Positions 1 through 7,390 of a stretch of DNA of 64,000 bases are shown here, in pieces. Source of the DNA: Opitutus terrae PB90-1 (GTDB lineage Bacteria > Verrucomicrobiota > Verrucomicrobiia > Opitutales > Opitutaceae); assembly GCF_000019965.1 (NCBI RefSeq), contig NC_010571.1, positions 5,651,001 to 5,715,000 of the forward strand, written 5' to 3'. A program made the position numbers and the translations under genes. Position 1 is the first letter of the stretch; the number at the start of each line of letters is the position of its first letter. The notes under the pieces were generated by a model. The model was given only the letters and a program-made list of their open reading frames with translations, was not told the origin of the DNA and made no database searches.

Positions 1-831
1 CGCGCGATTGCGCGATTTTCGGAAGACATCGACGTGTCACTCAGTCGGGAATGGCTGGGATTCGTGGGCCCGCGCGATCCGGAAGCGGCGGACACCGGCA
101 AGCAGCAGCGAGCGCGGATCGAAAACCTGGCGACCGCGTGCGCGCAAAAGATCGAAGCGGAGATTCTGCCCGCGCTGCGCGCTCGCGCCAGCGCGGCGCT
201 AGGCCCGGACGGCTGGGCTATCGCCATCGACGCCGATGATCCGCAGACCCTGCGCTTCACTTACCCGACGGTCCTGGGAGCAGGCGCACCGGATGGATAC
301 ATCCGCCGGGAAGTGCGCATCGAATGCGGCGCTCGCTCCGACGATTGGCCCGCGGACGAAAAAACAATTCTGCCCTACGTCGCCGAAGCCTATCCGTCCA
401 CCATTACGAATGCAGCGGTGCCCTTACGAGTCCTCTCGATTGAACGCACCTTCTGGGAGAAGGCGACGATCCTCCATGCCGAAGCGCACCGTGAGGAGTC
501 GAAGGCGACGCCATCGCGCTACTCGCGCCACTACGCCGATCTGGCGGCGTTGGCTTTTCACGCGAGCGCGGAGGCGGCCCTCGCCCGGGACGATCTGCGT
601 GCTCGCGTGGTGGAGCACAAGAGCGTCTTCTTCGCGTCGGCGTGGGCGAGCTATGAAACCGCCATTCCCGGAACGTTTCGACTCGTTCCCGCCGCGTATC
701 GTCTCGCTGCACTGGAAGCCGACTACCGCGACATGCAGGAAATGTTTTTCCAGCAACCGCGCGCGTGGAGCGACATCGTGAGCACGCTCCAGGAGTTGGA
801 GCGCAGGATCAACGATGCCGCGAAACGCTAG
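1..831 (+). CDS. AbiEii/AbiGii-type nucleotidyltransferase toxin (5' end outside window)
   Basis: The reading frame is open from the window edge, so the start is missing. The first residues read RFSEDIDVSL, the GS/D-x-D nucleotidyltransferase signature of the AbiEii (DUF1814) family, in which the DxD aspartates bind metal. Further on are the family's RVLSIERTFWEKATILH segment and a C-terminal helical part (YSRHYADLAAL). Members are toxins of type IV toxin-antitoxin or abortive-infection pairs that transfer nucleotides, reportedly to tRNA. The antitoxin AbiEi usually precedes the toxin and would lie off the left edge. The GTG at position 34 lies inside the conserved motif and cannot be the true start. 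Family assignment is good; an intact partner cannot be checked. Confidence 0.82.
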   Translation, partial: RAIARFSEDIDVSLSREWLGFVGPRDPEAADTGKQQRARIENLATACAQKIEAEILPALRARASAALGPDGWAIAIDADDPQTLRFTYPTVLGAGAPDGYIRREVRIECGARSDDWPADEKTILPYVAEAYPSTITNAAVPLRVLSIERTFWEKATILHAEAHREESKATPSRYSRHYADLAALAFHASAEAALARDDLRARVVEHKSVFFASAWASYETAIPGTFRLVPAAYRLAALEADYRDMQEMFFQQPRAWSDIVSTLQELERRINDAAKR

Positions 832-858
832 TCCCGCTTCAGCCTGTGGCGGATGAAC

Positions 859-906
859 CTCCCGGCTAGAGGCCGGGAGCGGAGAAAAGGGCCTCATAAG
901 AGGCCC
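859..906 (-). terminator. Hairpins at the 3' end of radC copy A
   Basis: Two inverted repeats lie between the converging ends of the toxin gene and the split radC gene. CTCCCGGC/GCCGGGAG occupies 859-879, and GGGCCTC/GAGGCCC (889-906) overlaps the radC stop codon. Neither has a long U tract, so intrinsic termination is plausible but not certain. Confidence 0.4.
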
Positions 907-1073
907 GCAGCGCGGAAGGAATAGTGGCCGACCTTGACCGGGTCGGCCTTGGCGTCACCGACGATAACGTGGTCGATGAGGTCGATATCGATCACCTTGG
1001 CCGCCTCTCGGAGTTGGCGGGTGATGTGGAGATCGGCGGCGCTGGGAGCCGGGTCGCCGGAGGGATGATTGTG
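894..1073 (-). pseudogene. radC-like gene A, C-terminal fragment
   Basis: Read on the minus strand this encodes [14 protein letters not shown] followed by about 45 residues ending SFRAAGLL and a TGA stop. It is the metal-binding JAMM motif (HxHPxGxxxPSxxD) and C-terminus of a short RadC/YeeS-like protein (DUF2466 family), of the size seen on plasmids and islands. The fragment starts exactly at the left end of the three-recombinase element. Its N-terminal partner is 5 kb away at 6,179-6,456 on the same strand, so one gene has been split. The frame would be restored by precise excision between the TTGTG copies at 1,069-1,073 and 6,179-6,183. Confidence 0.88.
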
Positions 1074-1103
1074 TTATGTGACGAGCCGAGCTATGTGGAG
1101 TGC
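1069..1103 (+). repeat. Left terminal inverted repeat of copy A
   Basis: A 35-bp sequence beginning TTGTGTTATGTGACGAGCC, perfectly inverted at 6,122-6,156 and repeated at both ends of copy B. It contains TTATGTG and CTATGTG sub-motifs. A related CGCTGCACATA motif sits just inside each end (about 1,149-1,159, and inverted at about 6,067-6,077). These are likely recombinase-binding sites. Confidence 0.93.
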
Positions 1104-1241
1104 ATGCGGTCCTTTCACTCGGGGTTCGCTCTGCGCGTAGGCTGGATCGCTGCACATAGCTAAATCAGTTTCCCGCGGTTTTTGCGCGCCAGTGTCGGGG
1201 CGGCTTTCTTCACGTGGCGTGCGCAGTGGATTACGTGTGGG

Positions 1242-2540
1242 ATGCGCAAGCCCTACTATTCTTTGGATCGCTCGACGGATGGCGGCCTGGAGCACTTTTA
1301 CTGCGAGCGACGGACGCTGGCTGACTTTCGGCGTGGCGCGCTGGGCGATTACTTCGACGGTTTGGCTCTGACGCTGAAGAAGAACGGGTATTCGATCCAC
1401 CACGGCTGCGGCATTCTCGGCACTTGCTGCATGTTCAACGTCTACGTGACGGAGCGTGGCATCACCAAGGCCTCGGCTATTTCCGCCGAGTTGGTCGAGC
1501 CTTTCTTGGACGACTATCTCCGCGGGGTCCGCACCACCAGCGCCCGCTATTCGCCGCGCGACAACGCGCGAGCGCACTTGCGCCATCTGTTTTTCTATCT
1601 GGAGGCGCTCAAGGTTATCACTCCGCCCAAGCCGGTGCAGGTCGTGACGCCCTACAGTTGGATCCTCGATCCTTATATCGTCCATCTACGCGACGAGCGC
1701 GCCGTGGCGCCAGTGACGGTGAAGCGCCACCTCGCGCACACCACCGCGTTCCTCGAGTTCCTGAAGCACGACGTGCAACGGCCGCGCCTCAAGACCATCA
1801 GCGCCGAGCAGGTGGAGGCGCAGCTCAAGCGGCACATGAAGGACAGCAAAGACAACGTGCGCTCGTTGTCATCGAGCCTTCGCTCTTTCCTCCGCTACTG
1901 CGCGGATCACGGCCACACTCAGGCGGACTTCTCCGAGTTGGTCCCGCGACAGCGGCACTATCGGCACGCTTCGCTCCCCAGGGGCATCGAGGATTCGGCG
2001 CTCGAACGCGTGCTGGCTGCGATCGACAAGACGAAGCCTAATGGCGCACGCGACTACGCGATCATTCTGTTGCTGATGGCGTATGGCATCCGTGCGATCT
2101 CCGCTGCAAAACTCGTGATGGAGGATCTCGACTGGCGGCAGGCCAAGATCCGCTTTCGCGCGCAAAAAGGCGGCAAGGAAGTGATCGTTCCGCTCCTCGA
2201 TGCGGTCGGGGACGCGATCATCGAGTGGCTCCGTCACCGCGACCCGCGCACGCCTCATCGCGAGGTGTTCCTCAGCACCAAGGCGCCGCACGGATCGCTG
2301 AGCAGCATGGCGATCTCCACCGTGGTGAAGCACTACCTGCACAAGGCCGGCGTTCATCAGCCCGGACGCGGCGCGCACTCGTTACGGCATTCGTGGGCGA
2401 TCCGCGCGTTGGAGCACGATCAACCGATCAAGGCCATCGCCGATGCCCTGGGGCATCGTTACATCGACACCACCTACATCTACGCCAAGGCTGACTTGAA
2501 GACACTGCGGCAGGTGGCGATGCCGTGGCCGGCGAGGTGA
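1242..2540 (+). CDS. Tyrosine recombinase, first of trio (RitA-like), copy A
   Basis: Site-specific tyrosine recombinase of about 432 residues. Catalytic motifs are visible in order: the first arginine in AYGIRAISAAKL, the HSLRHSWAIR box with HxxR, and GHRYIDTTYIYAK with the late His and the tyrosine nucleophile. The N-terminal third has a SAM-like core-binding region (DEFAVAPVTVKRHLAHTTAF-type helices). The frame is open to a TTG at 1,182, but ATG 1,242 starts a more credible N-terminus (MRKPYYSLDR). The stop is 3 bp from the next recombinase, so the trio is translationally linked. RIT recombinases are thought to act together on the terminal repeats. Start choice is uncertain. Confidence 0.9.
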   Translation: MRKPYYSLDRSTDGGLEHFYCERRTLADFRRGALGDYFDGLALTLKKNGYSIHHGCGILGTCCMFNVYVTERGITKASAISAELVEPFLDDYLRGVRTTSARYSPRDNARAHLRHLFFYLEALKVITPPKPVQVVTPYSWILDPYIVHLRDERAVAPVTVKRHLAHTTAFLEFLKHDVQRPRLKTISAEQVEAQLKRHMKDSKDNVRSLSSSLRSFLRYCADHGHTQADFSELVPRQRHYRHASLPRGIEDSALERVLAAIDKTKPNGARDYAIILLLMAYGIRAISAAKLVMEDLDWRQAKIRFRAQKGGKEVIVPLLDAVGDAIIEWLRHRDPRTPHREVFLSTKAPHGSLSSMAISTVVKHYLHKAGVHQPGRGAHSLRHSWAIRALEHDQPIKAIADALGHRYIDTTYIYAKADLKTLRQVAMPWPAR

Positions 2541-2543
2541 ACC

Positions 2544-3536
2544 ATGGCCACGTGTTGTTTTCGCAGCGCGCTCGCGTTCCGGCTTCAGTCCTTCTGGGAG
2601 ACGCGGGCCGCATCGGGCCGCGGTCCTGTTCTCCTCAAGGTGCTGCGTTACCTCGACCGGTTTCTTATCGGTGAGCTGCAGCCCGGCGATACAATCACGC
2701 GTGAGGTCACCGAGCGTTATTTCAAGAGCACCGAGCACTTGGCTCCGGGAACCCGGATCAACCGGATGTCGATCCTCCGTCAGTTCTGCCTCTATCAAAG
2801 CCATTTCGATCCTCGCACGTGCATCGTGCACCGGATGTTTTTGCCGCGGCGCAATCGGCCGATGCCGCACATCTACACGGTGGCCGAGGTCCGCCGGATC
2901 ATGGCGGCGGCACCGCCGGCCGAACGTTCTCCGGACCCGCTGCGTCCCGTGGTGTTCGCAACCCTCGTCGGGTTCCTCTACGCCACCGGCCTGCGCGTTG
3001 GCGAGGCGGTGAAGCTCAATCTCGCTGACGTCGATCTGTCACGCCGTCTTCTGCTCATTCGCCAAACCAAGTTCGGCAAGACTCGCTACGTGCCGCTGGC
3101 ACCGTGCACCACCAAGCAGCTCGCGGCCTACGTGGCCCAGCGCCGCGCGGCCAGATTCTCGCAGGAGCCGACCGCGCCATTTTTCCCGTCATCCCTCGGT
3201 GGACGCTATCACGTGCCGAGCTTCACGACGGTGTTTCTTCAAGTGTTGCGTCGGTTGGGGCTGCGCGGCCCGCCCGGCCAGCGCGGGCCGCGCATCCACG
3301 ACTTGCGGCATTCCTTTGCGGTGTCGCGGCTGATGGCGTGGCACAAGAGCGGCGATAATCTCTTCGCGAAGCTGCCCCTCCTGTCCACTTACCTCGGGCA
3401 CAGCACGGTGACCGGGACCGAGATCTATCTGCACGCCACCGCCGAGCTGATGGAGTCGGTGGGCCAGCGTTTTCATGAGCACTTCGCGGTGCCATCGGCC
3501 CGTCTCTTATGTCAGCCCCCGACCTTCCATCTCTGA
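2544..3536 (+). CDS. Tyrosine recombinase, second of trio (RitB-like), copy A
   Basis: A 330-residue integrase-family protein. Catalytic motifs: ATGLRVGEAVKL (Arg I), a lysine in RQTKFGKTRYVPL, IHDLRHSFAVSRL (HxxR) and LGHSTVTGTEIYLHAT (GH plus Tyr). The N-terminus contains an odd, basic CFRSALAFRLQSFW segment. It starts 3 bp after the first recombinase and its 3' end overlaps the third by 28 bp, the tight coupling typical of RIT trios. All catalytic residues appear intact, so the element is likely active. Confidence 0.9.
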   Translation: MATCCFRSALAFRLQSFWETRAASGRGPVLLKVLRYLDRFLIGELQPGDTITREVTERYFKSTEHLAPGTRINRMSILRQFCLYQSHFDPRTCIVHRMFLPRRNRPMPHIYTVAEVRRIMAAAPPAERSPDPLRPVVFATLVGFLYATGLRVGEAVKLNLADVDLSRRLLLIRQTKFGKTRYVPLAPCTTKQLAAYVAQRRAARFSQEPTAPFFPSSLGGRYHVPSFTTVFLQVLRRLGLRGPPGQRGPRIHDLRHSFAVSRLMAWHKSGDNLFAKLPLLSTYLGHSTVTGTEIYLHATAELMESVGQRFHEHFAVPSARLLCQPPTFHL

Positions 3537-4519
3537 TCCGCGGGTTTTTCGATCAGCATCTCGTGTCCCAGCGCGGACTGAGTGGCCACACGGTTCTGTC
3601 GTATCGCGACACCTTCAAGCTCCTCCTCAAGTTCGCTTCCGACGACTCGGGCAAGCGCGTGACCGAGCTCACCCTGGCCGATCTCACCGCGGAGTTGGTG
3701 CACGGCTTTCTTCGCCATCTCGAAGCGGACCGGCGCAACGGGATCGTCACCCGCAATCTTCGGCTGGCCGCGATCCATTCTTTCTTCCGCTACCTCGCGA
3801 TCGTTGATCCCCGGCACCTGACCCACGCCCACACGATCATCGCGGTGCCGTTCAAACGGCGACCGCATCGCGTCGCGCAGTTTCTGGAGAAGGATGAGGT
3901 GCAGGAGATATTTCGTCAGATCGATTCCCGGACGCTGTTCGGTCAGCGCGACGACGCACTCTTACGGATGCTCTACAACACCGGCATGCGCGCGCAGGAG
4001 TTGGTTGACCTCGACGTGCGGCACGTGCGTTTCACTCGACCGTCGAACGTGCTCATCTTCGGCAAGGGCCGCAAGGAGCGCACCTGCCCGTTGTGGCCCG
4101 AGACGGTCGCCGCGCTGAAGAGTTATCTCCAGCCTCGTTCGATCAAGTTCACCGACGCCGTGCCGCTGTTTCTCAACATCGACGGCAACCGGCTGACGCG
4201 CTTCGGCGTTCGCTACATTGTCAGTCACCGCATCAGTGAGGCGGCCCAGCGCTGCCCGACCTTGCTCGCGCGGCGGATCACTCCGCACACGTGGCGCCAC
4301 ACGACGGCGATGCATTTGCTGCAATCGAACGTCGACCTCGCGATGATCCGTTCCTGGCTCGGGCATGCATCGATCGAGACCACCAACACCTACGTCGAGA
4401 TCGATCTTGAGATGAAGCGCAAGGCTCTCGCCTCCGCCGAGAAGATTCTCCCGAAGCCGAAGCACCCGTCGTCATGGCGCGCCAACACCGACGTGCTCGC
4501 CTGGCTGTCCAGCCTCTAA
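3509..4519 (+). CDS. Tyrosine recombinase, third of trio (RitC-like), copy A
   Basis: A 336-residue XerC/D-like recombinase with an N-terminal SAM-like DNA-binding domain (RGLSGHTVLSYRDTFKLLLKF) and a catalytic domain: NTGMRAQELVDLDV (Arg I), FGKGRKERTCPL (Lys), TPHTWRHTTAMHLL (HxxR), and WLGHASIETTNTYVEID (GH and Tyr). It begins inside the end of the second recombinase gene. Its stop overlaps the convergent merR stop by a few bases, so the recombinase and cargo modules meet tail to tail. The catalytic set appears complete. Confidence 0.92.
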   Translation: MSAPDLPSLIRGFFDQHLVSQRGLSGHTVLSYRDTFKLLLKFASDDSGKRVTELTLADLTAELVHGFLRHLEADRRNGIVTRNLRLAAIHSFFRYLAIVDPRHLTHAHTIIAVPFKRRPHRVAQFLEKDEVQEIFRQIDSRTLFGQRDDALLRMLYNTGMRAQELVDLDVRHVRFTRPSNVLIFGKGRKERTCPLWPETVAALKSYLQPRSIKFTDAVPLFLNIDGNRLTRFGVRYIVSHRISEAAQRCPTLLARRITPHTWRHTTAMHLLQSNVDLAMIRSWLGHASIETTNTYVEIDLEMKRKALASAEKILPKPKHPSSWRANTDVLAWLSSL

Positions 4520-4920
4520 CCGCGCGCCTTGAACGCGATGGCCCAGAGGGCCGGACACGTCGTTTTCGTGGATCGCCGCCGGCACGCCGTGATGAGTTTT
4601 CCCAAGGCGCGGTGCAACCGGCGCATCTCCAGCATGCGCCGATCAAGCTCTTGCTGCTTATCCTCCAAGAGACGCTTCACTTCGGCACACGACTCACCCG
4701 GCGAAAACTGCATTTCCATGAGCTCCTTGATCTCGCGCAGGGTGAACCCGAGGTCTTTTGCCGAACGGATAAACCGCAACCGGCTCAGGGCGTCATCGTC
4801 AAAGTCCCGGTAGCCCGATCCCGGCCAGCGATGGGTCGCCGGCAGCAGTTCCATTCGCTCGTAGTAGCGGACGGTCTGGACATTTACCCCGGCGGCCTTG
4901 GCGAGTTCTCCGATCGTCAT
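4516..4920 (-). CDS. merR: MerR-family metal-responsive regulator, copy A
   Basis: A 134-residue MerR protein. The N-terminal winged helix is plain (MTIGELAKAAGVNVQTVRYYER), followed by a dimerisation coiled coil. Metal-site cysteines fall where mercury-responsive members have them: ESCAEV before the coiled coil and ACRRRSTKTTCP after it. The gene is divergent from merTP with 48 bp between the starts, the usual mer layout in which MerR represses and activates the shared promoter. Three cysteines favour Hg(II), but a related thiophilic metal cannot be excluded because no mercuric reductase follows. Confidence 0.85.
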   Translation of the reverse strand: MTIGELAKAAGVNVQTVRYYERMELLPATHRWPGSGYRDFDDDALSRLRFIRSAKDLGFTLREIKELMEMQFSPGESCAEVKRLLEDKQQELDRRMLEMRRLHRALGKLITACRRRSTKTTCPALWAIAFKARG

Positions 4921-4930
4921 GACATGGCGG

Positions 4931-4960
4931 TTGACCTTATACCATACTACAGGGTGTAAG
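4931..4960 (+). promoter_or_regulatory. mer-type divergent operator/promoter, copy A
   Basis: TTGACC (4,931-4,936) is followed by a dyad CTTATACC...GGGTGTAAG (4,936-4,960) lying between a -35 and a -10-like GTAAGC about 19 bp away. The long spacer with a dyad inside it is the hallmark of MerR-family promoters, where the metal-bound regulator untwists the spacer. It drives merTP and probably merR. Confidence 0.72.
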
Positions 4961-4968
4961 CTGGGCCG

Positions 4969-5559
4969 ATGCAGCCGGTGAAGCAATCGTGGATTCTGAC
5001 AGGCGGATTTTTGTCCGCCGTGGCGGCCTCGCTTTGCTGCATCGGACCGCTGGTGGCGGCCGTCGCGGGCGCGGGTAGTTTTGTCGCCGCAGGCTGGTTT
5101 GAGCGTTGGCGGCCGGCTTTTCTCGGCGTCACCGCTGCGCTCCTCGCTCTCGCGTGGGTGTTGACCTTGCGTGCCCGACGTATCGCCTGCGCGGACGGCA
5201 CCTGCGCAACGCCGCGAGCAAGTCGTTGGACCCTGGGCGTTCTGATCTTCAGCACAGTAATCGTCGGCGCGGTCGCGATGTTTCCGCAGCTTGCGCAAAC
5301 CACCTTCGGCCGCTCTTCGGTCGCAACCTCCGCACCGGCGGATGGCCGCGTGCTGCGCGTGCGTATCCCCTCCATGGACTGCGCTGCGTGCGCGGTCGGC
5401 ATTGCCGGCACCCTGCAGCGGGTTCCCGGTATCCGCACGGCGGTCGTCCGCTATGCAACGAAAGAGGCCGAGGTCGTTTACGATCCCGCCGTGATTTCTG
5501 CGACGACGGTGATCGCCAAGATCGACGCCACGGGCTTCAAGGCCGAGCCGGCCAACTGA
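4969..5559 (+). CDS. merT: Mercuric transport fusion protein MerTP, copy A
   Basis: A 196-residue membrane protein. The first helix carries the MerT vicinal cysteine pair (AASLCCIGPLVAAVAG), which takes Hg(II) through the inner membrane, and further hydrophobic segments follow at about residues 45-65 and 85-105. A second cysteine site (CADGTC) lies in a loop. The C-terminal 70 residues form a soluble MerP/HMA domain with MDCAACAVGI, a GMxCxxC-type site, so transporter and binding protein are fused. It is followed after 5 bp by the metallochaperone gene. With no merA in the element, import of mercury would need a reductase or a sink elsewhere. Confidence 0.88.
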   Translation: MQPVKQSWILTGGFLSAVAASLCCIGPLVAAVAGAGSFVAAGWFERWRPAFLGVTAALLALAWVLTLRARRIACADGTCATPRASRWTLGVLIFSTVIVGAVAMFPQLAQTTFGRSSVATSAPADGRVLRVRIPSMDCAACAVGIAGTLQRVPGIRTAVVRYATKEAEVVYDPAVISATTVIAKIDATGFKAEPAN

Positions 5560-5564
5560 TCACC

Positions 5565-6053
5565 GTGTCCGATTGTTGCTTAACGAAAGGTGACGAGTGC
5601 TCGTCCGAGAAGGAGTCGGCTGCCAAGCCGTCCTGCCCGCGCTGCGGGCACGCCGGTCGCCCGGTCTCGACGCTCACGCTCAAGCACCAAGTTAAGTCCC
5701 AGTTTTTGCCGGCCGTAAATGCCGGGGGATTTCACTTCTGCCCCACACCCGACTGCCCGGTCGTCTATTTCAGCGCCGGTGGTTCAGTTCTCACAACGGG
5801 CGACGTTCGCCGTCCGGTCACTCAAAAAGATCCCGCGCAGGCACCGGTGTGTTATTGCTTCGGCTTCACGCCCGCGATGATCCGTGACGAACTTGCCGCC
5901 ACAGGAAAATCCACCGTGATCGAACGCATCGCGGCGGAGATGAAGGCTGATTTTTGCGCTTGTGAGATTCGCAATCCCCAAGGCTCCTGCTGCCTCGGCA
6001 ACGTGAAAGCTGCCGTCAAGGCCGCCACCGCAGAGCGCGCCGGTCTTGCCTGA
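5565..6053 (+). CDS. Putative iron-sulfur-binding metallochaperone (CopZ N-terminal-like), copy A
   Basis: A 162-residue cysteine-rich cytoplasmic protein. The N-terminal half has a zinc-ribbon-like site (CPRCGH ... FCPTPDCPVVYF). The C-terminal half has the BFD-like [2Fe-2S] pattern VCYCFGFT ... CACEIRNPQGSCCLGNV. This layout matches the N-terminal part of the Archaeoglobus CopZ type, whose homologues are often found with mer genes. GTG at 5,565 is chosen because it lies 5 bp after the merTP stop and opens directly onto the conserved cysteines. It could receive metal from MerTP; whether it reduces or only buffers metal is not known. Confidence 0.78.
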   Translation: MSDCCLTKGDECSSEKESAAKPSCPRCGHAGRPVSTLTLKHQVKSQFLPAVNAGGFHFCPTPDCPVVYFSAGGSVLTTGDVRRPVTQKDPAQAPVCYCFGFTPAMIRDELAATGKSTVIERIAAEMKADFCACEIRNPQGSCCLGNVKAAVKAATAERAGLA

Positions 6054-6121
6054 TCGCCGGCCGAGTTATGTGCAGCGATTGTGCTGTCGCGCAGAGTAAA
6101 GTGCCTCAGAAAAACGGTAGC

Positions 6122-6156
6122 GCACTCCACATAGCTCGGCTCGTCACATAACACAA
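6122..6156 (-). repeat. Right terminal inverted repeat of copy A
   Basis: Perfect 35-bp inverted match to 1,069-1,103. Immediately beyond it lie 22 bp that are not part of the left end. Confidence 0.93.
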
Positions 6157-6183
6157 CCTATGTGCTGCAGCACATAGGTTGTG
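6152..6183. repeat. 32-bp perfect palindrome at the radC N-terminal junction, copy A
   Basis: Reading CACAACCTATGTGCTG and its exact reverse complement, this palindrome joins the end of the right inverted repeat to the TTGTG that belongs to radC. Its inner 22 bp (6,157-6,178) are neither radC coding nor present at the left junction. The TATGTG units match those in the terminal repeats, so it looks like a paired recombinase-binding site around the crossover point. Confidence 0.85.
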
Positions 6184-6456
6184 GGCGACGATCAGGGCCG
6201 TGGCGCCGGCGAGGATCGCACCCCGGAAGACCTCACGCGGGGCAACCAGCGTGGACGTGGCCGTGCCGAGGGTGGTGAGGTGGCGGCCGATGGGGTGATT
6301 CTTGCGGTCGAGATAGACGCAGTAGAACGCCTCCTGCATCGGGTTTTCGTCGAATGCGGAGCGGAGGTATTCGGCAACCATCTCCGGTCGGTCGAGCCGA
6401 ACCTCTTCGCCGAGAGAAACGAGGGAGTAAACGATCTTGGCTTCATAAACGCGCAT
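6179..6456 (-). pseudogene. radC-like gene A, N-terminal fragment
   Basis: From ATG at 6,456 the minus strand encodes about 93 residues: MRVYEAK..., then PMQEAFYCVYLDRKN and PREVFRGAILAGATALIVAHN, which is the RadC/DUF2466 region just before the JAMM motif. After HN the frame runs into the palindrome and the mobile element. Joined to 894-1,073 it would give an intact protein of about 150 residues. It is one of two such split paralogues in the window (the other at 30,581-30,858). The protein's function on islands is unproven; the chromosomal RadC name is historical. Confidence 0.87.
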
Positions 6457-6720
6457 GGTGAGCGCTCGCGCGAGCCGCGTTTCCCTTTCTCGACGTGGTG
6501 TCGAGTGATCGCGGGTGCTGCCCGGTTGAGCGCCCGCTCGGGATGGGCGAAAGTCAAAGCGCTGGATGGAGCGCCGAGGCGGCGGATTTATCCGCAACGA
6601 GGGGGAAGCGGAATGTTTGCGCGGGGTGGAGATCGCGCAGCGATACGACCTTGACCGCCCATAAAATGGGGCGCAACCGGACGGGGCAGTGCTAGAAGAT
6701 TCGAGCGCAGCGAGCATCGA
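6457..6720 (-). repeat. Conserved upstream leader of radC A, repeated at 30,859-31,125
   Basis: About 260 bp upstream of radC A matches the region upstream of radC B closely. A stretch around 6,515-6,585 differs at only two positions by eye, better than the adjoining coding sequence. It includes GCCCATAAAATGGGGCGC and a GAGCGCAGCGAGCATCGA end. No coding frame is credible, so a regulatory leader, small RNA or recombination block is possible. Confidence 0.7.
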
Positions 6721-6793
6721 GTTTTGAGGTCAGGCAAAGTCCCGGTGATGGCTAAACCTTGCTCGTATCGCCGGTTTCATTAACCAAGACGAT

Positions 6794-7372
6794 ATGCACG
6801 AGCCGCTTACTCATCCTAAATTGATTCGTGACGTCTTGTGCCGCGCGATCGCTCAGTTTAACGCAACGGATGCCAAGGCGCTATTGAAGCCGGGCAATGG
6901 CTCGGGCGGCCCGAATGAGCCGGCAATCGGAACTCAACTCATAACGCGCATCGTCGATGCGCTGCGGCATTACGACGTGCCAGAATACGTCTTTGCCATC
7001 GGTACCTACAACCGCTTCGGCGATGATCGGAAGTTCCTCTATAAAATGGAGGCGTATCGTAAAGAAATTGAGGCCGCCAAACGCGAACTGGATCCCGAAG
7101 GGAAACTGGCAATCTTCCCCGACATTATTGTTCACGAGTTTGGAGCGCCGGGGCCAAACTACCTCGTAGTCGAGCTAAAAAAGGATTCCAACGCAGGCAA
7201 AGCCTTGGTGGAACTCGACCACATCAAACTCAGCTGCATGACCAGTCCAGATCGCCCGCTTAAGTATATTCTTGGCGCCGAGGTCCGCGCTCATGACGTG
7301 GCTAACGAACAAAAGCGGCAATTGGAGGTTCTGTCTTGGTGGCAACAGGGCTCGAAGGTTGGCGAGCCGTAG
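6794..7372 (+). CDS. Hypothetical protein with PD-(D/E)xK nuclease-like motif
   Basis: A 192-residue protein without a family name I can give. Its second half reads FPDIIVHEFG, then about a dozen residues, then YLVVELKKD. The spacing of D and ExK on two adjacent strands is that of the PD-(D/E)xK nuclease core. An upstream helix contains acidic residues (EPAIGTQLITRIVDAL) that could complete the site. No membrane segment or signal is seen. It converges with the ABC three-component operon, so it may belong to the same defence locus or simply lie next to it. The nuclease idea is inference from motif spacing. Confidence 0.6.
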   Translation: MHEPLTHPKLIRDVLCRAIAQFNATDAKALLKPGNGSGGPNEPAIGTQLITRIVDALRHYDVPEYVFAIGTYNRFGDDRKFLYKMEAYRKEIEAAKRELDPEGKLAIFPDIIVHEFGAPGPNYLVVELKKDSNAGKALVELDHIKLSCMTSPDRPLKYILGAEVRAHDVANEQKRQLEVLSWWQQGSKVGEP

Positions 7373-7390
7373 GACTGAAGCGTGCCGCCG

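Larger units (their letters stand above)
1069..6178 (+). mobile_element. RIT-type element copy A, three tyrosine recombinases with mer/metallochaperone cargo, inserted in radC
   Basis: The element is bounded by perfect 35-bp terminal inverted repeats (1,069-1,103 and 6,122-6,156), plus 22 further bp at the right end that complete a palindrome. It contains three consecutive tyrosine recombinase genes reading inward from the left end, the layout called RIT (recombinases in trio), then merR, merTP and a metallochaperone gene. It interrupts a radC-like gene within the HNHPSGDP codons. Tn554, another element with tandem tyrosine recombinases, is also known to use a site in radC. The segment between the outer repeat edges is 5,088 bp. 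An equally long copy with the same predicted proteins lies inverted at 25,471-30,580, which suggests recent movement. Confidence 0.9.
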
